The notes under the pieces are model-generated. The model was not told the DNA's origin. It ran no database searches and saw nothing but the letters and a program-made list of their open reading frames with translations. The translations under genes were made by a program, and so were the position numbers. 5,238 bases of DNA from Desulfobulbus sp. (GTDB lineage Bacteria; Desulfobacterota; Desulfobulbia; Desulfobulbales; Desulfobulbaceae): NCBI GenBank assembly GCA_028684915.1, contig JAQUEZ010000359.1, positions 1-5,238 on the forward strand. Reading direction: 5' to 3'. Of this stretch, positions 1 through 5,238 are shown piece after piece. Position 1 is the stretch's first letter; each line of letters starts with the position of its first letter.

Positions 1-21
1 AAATAACCCTTCACAAATTTT

Positions 22-98
22 CGGAATGTAGCGCAGCCTGGTAGCGCACCTGAATGGGGTTCAGGGGGCCGGAGGTTCAAATCCTCTCATTCCGACCA
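22..98 (+). tRNA. tRNA-Pro (anticodon GGG)
   Basis: Complete 77-base cloverleaf that decodes CCC. The acceptor stem CGGAATG (22-28) pairs fully with CATTCCG (88-94), followed by discriminator A95 and an encoded CCA at 96-98. The D stem is GCGC/GCGC (31-34, 44-47). The anticodon stem is CCTGA/TCAGG (49-53, 61-65) around the loop ATGGGGT, which puts GGG at 56-58. The T arm is GGAGG-TTCAAAT-CCTCT (71-87) with one G-U pair. The C1-G72 pair and A73 are the known bacterial proline tRNA identity elements. The gene remains intact although an integrase gene follows it, as expected when an integrating element restores the tRNA 3' end. Confidence 0.97.
61..98 (+). other. Probable attachment site (att) in the tRNA-Pro 3' half
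   Basis: Many tyrosine-recombinase elements insert in the 3' part of a tRNA gene and carry a copy of that part, so the gene stays whole. Here an integrase reading away from the tRNA starts about 210 bases after it, which suggests the crossover lies in the anticodon-to-3'-end segment. The exact core cannot be defined because no second copy of the tRNA 3' end was seen in the window. The site is inferred from layout only. Confidence 0.45.
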
Positions 99-106
99 GT
101 AAAATC

Positions 107-147
107 AAGGGGTTAGATGCTTTTTTGAGCGTCTAACCCCTTTTTTT
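107..147 (+). terminator. Rho-independent terminator of the tRNA-Pro gene
   Basis: A 12-bp stem runs from GGGGTTAGATGC (109-120) to GCGTCTAACCCC (129-140), perfect apart from one G-U pair. The loop is the 8 bases TTTTTTGA, and seven T residues follow (141-147). The AA at 107-108 can extend the stem into the T tract. It lies 9 bases after the tRNA CCA end, so it should end the tRNA transcript and insulate the integrase from it. Confidence 0.92.
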
Positions 148-278
148 GTCCCTTCTAGTGTTTTCAATAGTTACAGCCGGATCTAGTTTTTAATATCCTG
201 TTTTTATACGATATTTTTTTGTGTTGCGATGAATTTTAATCGTTGTTATTCGTTGCTGGTCGTCGTGTGTTTTGGAAA

Positions 279-301
279 AATTACACAAATAATTACACAA
301 A
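279..301 (+). repeat. Two tandem 11-bp direct repeats (AATTACACAAA) before the integrase
   Basis: AATTACACAAA occurs at 279-289 and again at 291-301, one base apart. The pair ends 7 bases before the integrase ATG at 309. Integrases of the lambda class bind short directly repeated arm sites near their own gene, and spacing of about one helical turn fits two molecules bound side by side. Arm-site or autoregulatory function is inferred; only the repeat is seen. Confidence 0.5.
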
Positions 302-308
302 AAATATC

Positions 309-1352
309 ATGGCAACGATACAGACTTGGAAAACAAAATACGGTACCAGCTATCGCGCTTCGATTTATGTACAAGGCAGAAGGGAAAGCGCAACATTTGA
401 CAGTCTGGCGAAAGCACTTGCTTGGGCCGAGGAAACCGCCGCTTTGCTTCGTTCAGGCCAACCTTTACCCGGTGAACTGCCCGCCAATGACCTCAGATTG
501 AATGAGGCAGTCGAAAAATACACCATGGCGGTTGCGCCGAGGAAAAAACGCAACACTCAAAGGCTGGATCAGGAGATCGGTGGCCGGCTCATTCGCTACT
601 TTGATGGTAAGTCTTTGCAGGCCATCACCTCAAAAGACATTGCTGCCTACCGCGATTACCGGTTGCAGCAGGTAGGTCCCAGCTCAGTTATCCAGGATTT
701 ATCCTTTCTGTCCTGCATGTATCGCATGGCCAGGATTGAGTGGGGACTGGATGTGAATGATCCGGGCGCTGAAATTCGTCGCCCCTCTGCTCCCAAAAAC
801 AGACTCTCCCTGCTTACCCCCAAGCAAATCGACACCCTGCTCGACTATTGCTGCGTTTCCAAATCCGAAAAACTCTACTGCTATGTGATCCTTCTCCTCC
901 ACACGGCCATGCGTCCATCTGAAGGAGCTGGCTTGCGTTGGGATCAGGTCCTGATCGACCAGGGGATGATCGATCTCACAGAGACCAAGACGGACCCGAG
1001 ACGCGTTCCGATGACGAGAACCATCAGGAAGATGTTCGAAGGGATGAGGGCGGCAGGGGAGGGCAGAAATGGCTTCGTATTCCTTCCACCTGGGAAAGAG
1101 TGCCGTGATCAGCCCCACCGTTATTTTCGGCGCTCCTTTGACAACGCCTGCCGATATGCGGGGATCTGTAATTTTACCCTCTACGGCTTGCGTCATTCGG
1201 CGGCAAGCTATTTGATCATGAACGGGGTAGACATCAGGACCGTTGCCGAAATTATGGGGCATCGGAACATCAGCCAGACCATGAAATACACCCATTTTCT
1301 CGATGACCATAAACTTTCAGCCATCGACGCGATTGACAATCTCGGCCGGTAA
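309..1352 (+). CDS. Tyrosine recombinase / island integrase
   Basis: This 347-residue site-specific recombinase probably catalyses integration and excision of the element at tRNA-Pro. The first 50 or so residues (MATIQTWKTKYGTSYRAS...) look like the arm-site DNA-binding domain of phage integrases. A helical core-binding domain spans roughly 60-150, and the catalytic domain runs from about 165 to the end. The catalytic set is visible: R202 (TAMRPSEG), K227 (TETKT), R295 in YGLRHS, H318 (IMGHRN) and the nucleophile Y327 (MKYTHF). Tyr292 stands where box II usually has histidine. The ATG at 309 was chosen because MATI... is the usual N-terminus of this family. The frame stays open upstream to a TTG at 243, but those codons look non-coding and cover the direct repeats. 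No good Shine-Dalgarno sequence precedes 309. The codons are less GC-rich than those of the downstream hsd genes. Confidence 0.93.
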   Translation: MATIQTWKTKYGTSYRASIYVQGRRESATFDSLAKALAWAEETAALLRSGQPLPGELPANDLRLNEAVEKYTMAVAPRKKRNTQRLDQEIGGRLIRYFDGKSLQAITSKDIAAYRDYRLQQVGPSSVIQDLSFLSCMYRMARIEWGLDVNDPGAEIRRPSAPKNRLSLLTPKQIDTLLDYCCVSKSEKLYCYVILLLHTAMRPSEGAGLRWDQVLIDQGMIDLTETKTDPRRVPMTRTIRKMFEGMRAAGEGRNGFVFLPPGKECRDQPHRYFRRSFDNACRYAGICNFTLYGLRHSAASYLIMNGVDIRTVAEIMGHRNISQTMKYTHFLDDHKLSAIDAIDNLGR

Positions 1353-1378
1353 AGAAAAACAATAGATATATCAAATAG

Positions 1379-1624
1379 ATGTTACCTGCTTACGGTATTG
1401 TCGGTTATTGGTGCAAACTATCGGCAAGCATGATAGTGAAACTTGATGAAGAACCCTCTGCGAGTCTCAATCCTCGCCATCACCAGCGCCCGAAGCGCAT
1501 CGTTTCCGGCATCGGGTTCCCGGAAGTAACAGTTATTAAGCCCGGCTTAATAACTGCGTTCGACGGTATGAAATACTTGATCAAACCTCACAATCCTGAG
1601 CCAACTCGTGGGTTCACCACATGA
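1379..1624 (+). CDS. Doubtful small ORF of 81 codons upstream of hsdR
   Basis: I do not recognise the product. The frame starts at ATG 1379 ([11 protein letters not shown]...), has an internal ATG at 1430 that would give a 64-residue protein ([12 protein letters not shown]...), and ends ...EPTRGFTT. Its TGA overlaps the hsdR ATG as ATGA, an arrangement typical of translationally coupled genes, and hsdR itself lacks an evident Shine-Dalgarno sequence. Against it, neither start has a ribosome binding site, no domain, signal or membrane segment is visible, and a perfect palindrome lies inside the frame. It may be a leader peptide, the remnant of an older gene, or chance. Confidence 0.25.
   Translation: MLPAYGIVGYWCKLSASMIVKLDEEPSASLNPRHHQRPKRIVSGIGFPEVTVIKPGLITAFDGMKYLIKPHNPEPTRGFTT
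1530..1556. promoter_or_regulatory. Perfect 13-bp inverted repeat upstream of hsdR, possible operator
   Basis: The left arm CAGTTATTAAGCC (1530-1542) and right arm GGCTTAATAACTG (1544-1556) are exact reverse complements around a single C at 1543. The centre lies 78 bases before the hsdR start. No T tract follows, so it is not a standard intrinsic terminator. The symmetry with almost no loop fits a binding site for a dimeric regulator better than an RNA hairpin. A shorter repeat, TTCCGG (1504-1509)/CCGGAA (1520-1525), lies just upstream. The regulatory role is inferred. Confidence 0.45.
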
Positions 1625-3996
1625 ATAAAAAATCACTCACTGAAGCGGACATCCGCACCAAGTTCATCACGCCTGCCCTTGACAAGGACAAGAGGGGAAC
1701 TTGGGACGTCATGACCCAGATCCTTGAAGAACACTACTTCACCAAGGGGCGGGTGATTGTCCGTGGTCAAACCGTTCATCGTGGTGAGGCGAAGAAGGCC
1801 GACTACATCCTTTTCTATAAACCGAATATCCCACTGGCCGTCATTGAGGCCAAGGACAATAACCACGCAGTCGGGGACGGGATGCAACAGGCGCTCGACT
1901 ACGCCGAAACGCTCGACCTGCCCTTTGCCTTCAGTTCAAACGGCGACGCCTTCCTCGAACACGACCGCACCCCTGGCGCAGATCCCGTCGAACGAGAGAT
2001 CCCTCTCGATCAATTTCCCCGGCCCGAACAACTCTGGCGACGCTACTGCGCCTCAAAGGGTTACACTCCTCAGCAGGAAAAGGTCGCGACCTACGACTAC
2101 TACGACGACGGCAGCGGCAAGAAACCCCGCTACTATCAGCTCAACGCCGTCAACAGAGCCGTCGACGCGATTGCCCGGGGCGAAGACCGCCTCCTGCTGG
2201 TTATGGCCACGGGAACCGGAAAGACCTACACCGCCTTCCAGATCATCTGGCGGCTGTGGAAATCCGGCGCCAAGAAACGCATCCTTTTTCTCGTTGACCG
2301 CAATATTCTTGCCGACCAGACCAAGACCAACGACTTCAAACCCTTTGGTCAGGCCATGACCAAAATCACCAAGCGCACCGTCGACAAGTCCTACGAGATT
2401 TACCTCTGCCTCTACCAGGCCGTCACCGGCGTTGAGGAAGCGAGCAACATCTACAAGCAGTTCTCCCCGGATTTTTTTGATCTGATCATCGTTGACGAAT
2501 GCCACCGAGGCAGCGCCGCCGATGACGCAGCCTGGCGGCAGGTCCTTGAATATTTTACCACCGCCACCCAGATCGGCCTCACCGCCACCCCGAAGGAGAC
2601 GAGCACCGTCTCCAATATCGACTATTTTGGCGAACCCATTTACACCTACTCCCTGCGCCAGGGCATCAGCGATGGGTTCCTCGCCCCCTATAAAGTCGTG
2701 CGCATCGGGCTCGACAGAGACCTCGACGGCTGGCGTCCGGAAGCCGGCAAAGTGGACAGATATGGCTTCGAGATTGAGGACCGCGAATACAACGAGCGCG
2801 ACATGGACCGCAACCTCCTTCTCGACCAGCGCACCGAGCTGGTCGCCGCGAAAATCACCGAGTTTCTCAAGGCCACCAACCGCTACGCCAAGACCATTGT
2901 CTTCTGCGAAAACATCGACCACGCCGAACGCATGCGCCAGGCCCTGGTCAACGCCAACCCCGATCTCGCCGGCAAGAACAGCAAATACGTCATGCGCATC
3001 ACCGGCGACAACGCCGAGGGCAAGGCACAACTCGACAACTTCATCGACCCAGAGTCAACCTATCCGGTTATCGCCACCACCTCGCAGCTCATGTCCACCG
3101 GCGTCGATGCCCAGACCTGCCACCTCATTGTCCTGGATAAACGGATCAACAGCATGACCGAGTTCAAACAGATCATCGGTCGCGGCACCCGCATCAACGA
3201 GGATTACGACAAACTCTTCTTCACCATCATGGACTTCAAGCGCGCCACCGCACTCTTTGCCGATCCCGACTTCGATGGCGACCCCGTCCAGATCTACGAG
3301 CCCGGCGAGGGCGATACCGTTGTCCCGCCGGACGAACCCGCCAAACCCGGCGAGATTGAGCCCACAGGCGTCGACGTCGTCGATCCGGCCGCGCCCGTTG
3401 GTCCCGAAGGCGAGGAACCCACCGCGCCGAAACGCTACTACGTCGACGACGTCGAAGTCAGGGTTGCCACCGAGCGCGTCCAATACCTCGACGCCGACGG
3501 CCGCCTCATCACCGAGTCACTTACCGACTACTCGCGCAAGACGATTCACAAATCCTTTGCGACCCTGAGCGACTTTCTCACCCGGTGGAACTCCGTTGAC
3601 CAGAAAAAAGCCCTGATCCAAGAGCTGGCCAGTCAGGGCCTGTTCCTCGACGAGTTGGCCGAGCAGGTCGGGCGCGACTACGACGCCTTTGATCTCATTT
3701 GCCACATCGCCTACGACCAGCCGCCGCTCACCCGCCAGGAACGGGCCGACGGCGTTGAAAAGCGCAATGTCTTTGGCAAATATGGCGACCAAGCCCGCGC
3801 CGTCCTCGAAGCCCTGCTCGCCAAATACGCCGATAGCGGCATCCAGACCGTCGAGTCGATGGAGATCCTCAAAGTCGATCCTCTCCGCAGCTTCGGCACC
3901 CCCATCGAAATTGTGCAATTGTTCGGCGGCAAAACAGCATACCGCGCCGCCATTCGCGACCTTGAAAACGAACTGTACTACGCCCATGCAGCATAG
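1621..3996 (+). CDS. hsdR: Type I restriction enzyme, R (restriction/translocase) subunit
   Basis: This 791-residue motor and nuclease subunit works with HsdM and HsdS to translocate DNA and cut unmodified DNA away from the recognition site. The N-terminal nuclease domain (about 1-150) has the PD-(D/E)xK residues D61, E76 and K78 (KKADYIL...VIEAKD). The superfamily 2 motor follows: Q173 in RYYQLNAV, Walker A ATGTGKT (196-202), DECH (292-295), GLTATP (319-324), KTIVFCE (424-430) and motif [10 protein letters not shown] (517-524). A proline- and acid-rich linker (about 559-603) leads to a C-terminal domain like that of EcoEI/EcoAI (type IB), which ends [11 protein letters not shown]. Length and start ([20 protein letters not shown]) match the family. 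No convincing Shine-Dalgarno precedes the ATG, which overlaps the stop of a doubtful small ORF. The TAG stop is 13 bases before hsdM, so the two genes are probably cotranscribed. No frameshift or lost catalytic residue is seen. Confidence 0.96.
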   Translation: MNKKSLTEADIRTKFITPALDKDKRGTWDVMTQILEEHYFTKGRVIVRGQTVHRGEAKKADYILFYKPNIPLAVIEAKDNNHAVGDGMQQALDYAETLDLPFAFSSNGDAFLEHDRTPGADPVEREIPLDQFPRPEQLWRRYCASKGYTPQQEKVATYDYYDDGSGKKPRYYQLNAVNRAVDAIARGEDRLLLVMATGTGKTYTAFQIIWRLWKSGAKKRILFLVDRNILADQTKTNDFKPFGQAMTKITKRTVDKSYEIYLCLYQAVTGVEEASNIYKQFSPDFFDLIIVDECHRGSAADDAAWRQVLEYFTTATQIGLTATPKETSTVSNIDYFGEPIYTYSLRQGISDGFLAPYKVVRIGLDRDLDGWRPEAGKVDRYGFEIEDREYNERDMDRNLLLDQRTELVAAKITEFLKATNRYAKTIVFCENIDHAERMRQALVNANPDLAGKNSKYVMRITGDNAEGKAQLDNFIDPESTYPVIATTSQLMSTGVDAQTCHLIVLDKRINSMTEFKQIIGRGTRINEDYDKLFFTIMDFKRATALFADPDFDGDPVQIYEPGEGDTVVPPDEPAKPGEIEPTGVDVVDPAAPVGPEGEEPTAPKRYYVDDVEVRVATERVQYLDADGRLITESLTDYSRKTIHKSFATLSDFLTRWNSVDQKKALIQELASQGLFLDELAEQVGRDYDAFDLICHIAYDQPPLTRQERADGVEKRNVFGKYGDQARAVLEALLAKYADSGIQTVESMEILKVDPLRSFGTPIEIVQLFGGKTAYRAAIRDLENELYYAHAA

Positions 3997-4002
3997 AAAG
4001 GA
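3997..4002 (+). promoter_or_regulatory. Ribosome binding site of hsdM (AAAGGA)
   Basis: AAAGGA follows the hsdR TAG directly and is separated by 7 bases from the ATG at 4010. This supports 4010 as the hsdM start and continued translation along one hsdR-hsdM message. Confidence 0.75.
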
Positions 4003-4009
4003 TTGACCC

Positions 4010-5149
4010 ATGCCCAATATTTCCACCCTCGTTAAATCCATCCAGGACATTATGCGCAAGGACGCCGGCACCTACGGCGACGCCCAGCGCATCGAGCAGA
4101 TGGCCTGGCTCCTCTTCCTTAAAATCTTCGATGATCGCGAAACTCAGCTCGAACTCTTTGACGACGACTACAAATCCCCGCTCAAGCCCCACCTCCGCTG
4201 GCGCAATTGGGCCACGAACGAAGAAGGCGCCACCGGCGACGCCCTGCTCGACTTCGTCAACCTCACCCTGCTGCCCGCGCTGAAAAGCCTCACCGCCGGG
4301 CAGGACAACATCGCCGGGCTCATCCGCATGACCTTCAAGGACGCCAACAACTACATGAAGAACGGCACCCTCATGCGGCAGGTCGTCAACAAGATCAACG
4401 GCATCGACTTCAATGCCTCCGATGACCGCCACATGTTCGGCGACATCTACGAAAAAATCCTCAAAGACCTCCAGTCCGCCGGCAATGCGGGCGAATTCTA
4501 CACCCCCCGCGCCGTCACCCGGTTCATTGTCGAACAGGTCGCCCCCCGCCTTAGCGAAACCGTGCTGGACCCTGCTTGCGGCACCGGCGGCTTTCTCACC
4601 TGCGCCATCGACCACCTCCGCGATCAGGCCAAGACCGACAAGGATATGGCCATCCTGCAGAACTGCTTCTCCGGGATCGAGAAAAAGCACCTGCCGCACA
4701 TCCTGTGCATGACCAACCTCATGCTCCACGGCATCGACGTTCCCTCCAATGTCCGCCACGACAACACCCTGTCGCGGCCGCTCACCGACTGGAAACCGAA
4801 GGAATACGTCGATTGCATCGTCACCAACCCGCCGTTTGGCGGCATGGAGGAAGACGGCATCGAATCCAACTTCCCCAGCGAGTTCCGCACCCGCGAGACC
4901 GCCGACCTCTTTCTCGTCCTCATCATGCGGGTGCTCAAACCCGGCGGCCGCTGCGGCATGGTTCTGCCCGACGGCACCCTCTTTGGCGAAGGCGTCAAAA
5001 CCCGGATCAAGGAAAAGCTCCTCACCGAGTGCAACCTCCACACCATCGTCCGCCTGCCCAACGGCGTTTTCAACCCCTACACCGGCATCAAGACCAACCT
5101 CCTTTTCTTCACCAAGGGCCAGCCCACCAAGGAAGTCTGGTATTACGAG
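4010..5149 (+). CDS. hsdM: Type I R-M DNA methyltransferase M subunit, 5' part, apparently cut by an IS
   Basis: HsdM methylates adenine at N6 using S-adenosylmethionine and forms the core to which HsdS and HsdR bind. The 380 family-like codons begin MPNISTLVKSIQDIMRKD, with a helical N-terminal domain (about 1-130). The family signature GEFYTPRAV (161-169), the AdoMet-binding motif DPACGTGGF (187-195) and the catalytic motif NPPF (273-276) follow. The match continues through GMVLPDGTLFGEG and PYTGIKTNLLFF to KEVWYYE (374-380), after which relatives usually continue with HPxP-like residues. Here the frame stays open to the window end but reads RGGPVNLDKLLSGK..., with AT-rich codons unlike the rest of the gene, so the native gene probably stops near 5149. 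Intact relatives are roughly 480-500 residues, so the C-terminal part is missing here and may lie beyond the insertion. The break point is uncertain by a few bases. Confidence 0.9.
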
Positions 5150-5238
5150 AGAGGTGGTCCAGTAAATTTGGACAAGCTGTTAAGTGGAAAATCTGCTACC
5201 GCTAACGCCCAACGATGGGCACAATATGGAGCAGAAAA
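5150..5238 (+). mobile_element. Left end of a probable IS3-family insertion sequence, truncated by the window edge
   Basis: At about 5150-5155 the GC-rich hsdM sequence changes to AT-richer DNA. The new segment contains TGGTCCAGTAAATTTGGACA (5155-5174) and then GTTAAGTGG. It begins with TG and resembles IS3-family terminal repeats, in which a GGACA block is followed by TAAGTG, as I recall for IS3 itself. Within it GTCCA (5157-5161) and TGGAC (5169-5173) are inverted. An ATG about 70 bases in (5226) is where such elements start orfA. The right end and target duplication lie outside, so the family call is by resemblance only, and the first base could be anywhere from 5150 to 5155. Confidence 0.6.
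5226..5238 (+). CDS. Possible first codons of IS orfA (transposase), partial
   Basis: ATG GAG CAG AAA reads MEQK, a plausible start for the small helix-turn-helix OrfA protein of an IS3-type element. Only four codons are visible. A perfect 5-bp hairpin GCCCA-ACGA-TGGGC (5207-5220) ends 5 bases before the ATG, and no clear ribosome binding site is seen. An alternative ATG at 5215 in another frame would read MGTIWSRK. Confidence 0.35.

Noticed and set aside
192..215. AATATC / GATATT inverted repeat between the tRNA terminator and the integrase
   Set aside because: Six-base arms with a 12-base AT-rich loop are expected by chance in this composition.
224..252. Possible integrase promoter (TTGCGA, 17-base spacer, TATTCG)
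   Set aside because: The -10 matches the consensus at only 3 of 6 positions. The region is AT-rich, so several equally weak pairs exist and none can be preferred.
699..1310. Minus-strand open frame of 203 codons opposite the integrase
   Set aside because: It covers the integrase catalytic domain in antisense and shows no recognisable domain or start signal.
1333..1363. Possible hsdR promoter starting with a perfect TTGACA at the integrase 3' end
   Set aside because: The only acceptable -10 (AACAAT, 1358-1363) needs a 19-base spacer and is weak. The TTGACA falls in integrase codons and may be chance.
2053..3030. Minus-strand open frame of 325 codons opposite hsdR
   Set aside because: Shadow of the hsdR coding frame: it is opposite the helicase motifs and has the same low-complexity composition.
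3295..3432. Proline/acid-rich segment of HsdR (about residues 559-604) as a possible inserted domain
   Set aside because: It looks like an ordinary flexible linker between the motor and the C-terminal domain; there is no exact internal repeat and no frame disturbance.
3869..5041. Long minus-strand open frame of 390 codons opposite hsdR/hsdM
   Set aside because: It lies antisense to recognised catalytic motifs of HsdR and HsdM. Its low-complexity V/G/D/A/E-rich product is what strongly GC-ending codons give on the opposite strand.

Overview
The window looks like the left end of a genomic island in a proteobacterium-like host. The host could be a gammaproteobacterium or a Desulfobacterota/Geobacter-type organism; the sequence alone does not settle it. 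It opens with a complete proline tRNA gene (anticodon GGG, CCA encoded) followed by a strong intrinsic terminator. Next comes a tyrosine recombinase of the phage/island integrase type, starting about 210 bases after the tRNA and pointing away from it. A tRNA gene followed by an integrase is the classic layout of an element inserted at a tRNA 3' end. No second copy of the tRNA 3' end was found here, so the other junction must lie outside the window.

After the integrase is a gap of about 270 bases (1353-1620). It holds a perfect 13-bp inverted repeat and a doubtful 81-codon reading frame whose stop overlaps the next start codon (ATGA). Then come two genes of a type I restriction-modification system in the order hsdR, hsdM. 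HsdR is complete at 791 residues. It has a PD-(D/E)xK nuclease domain, a superfamily 2 translocase motor and an EcoEI/EcoAI-like C-terminal domain. HsdM starts 13 bases after the hsdR stop behind a good ribosome binding site. It carries the N6-adenine methyltransferase motifs DPACGTGG and NPPF.

The most notable point is near the right edge. HsdM matches its family through the residues VWYYE (to about 5149). The sequence then changes abruptly to AT-richer DNA with different codon use. That DNA resembles the terminal repeat of an IS3-family insertion sequence, followed by the probable first codons of its orfA at 5226. If this is right, hsdM is split by the insertion about 380 codons in. Without an intact methyltransferase subunit the R-M system should be inactive, because HsdR cuts only as part of a complex with HsdM and HsdS. 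hsdS is not in the window.

The window is therefore a recognisable defence island end with a probably inactivated type I system. I see no clear sign of a wholly new system. The least explained parts are the palindrome and small reading frame before hsdR, and the paired direct repeats before the integrase.
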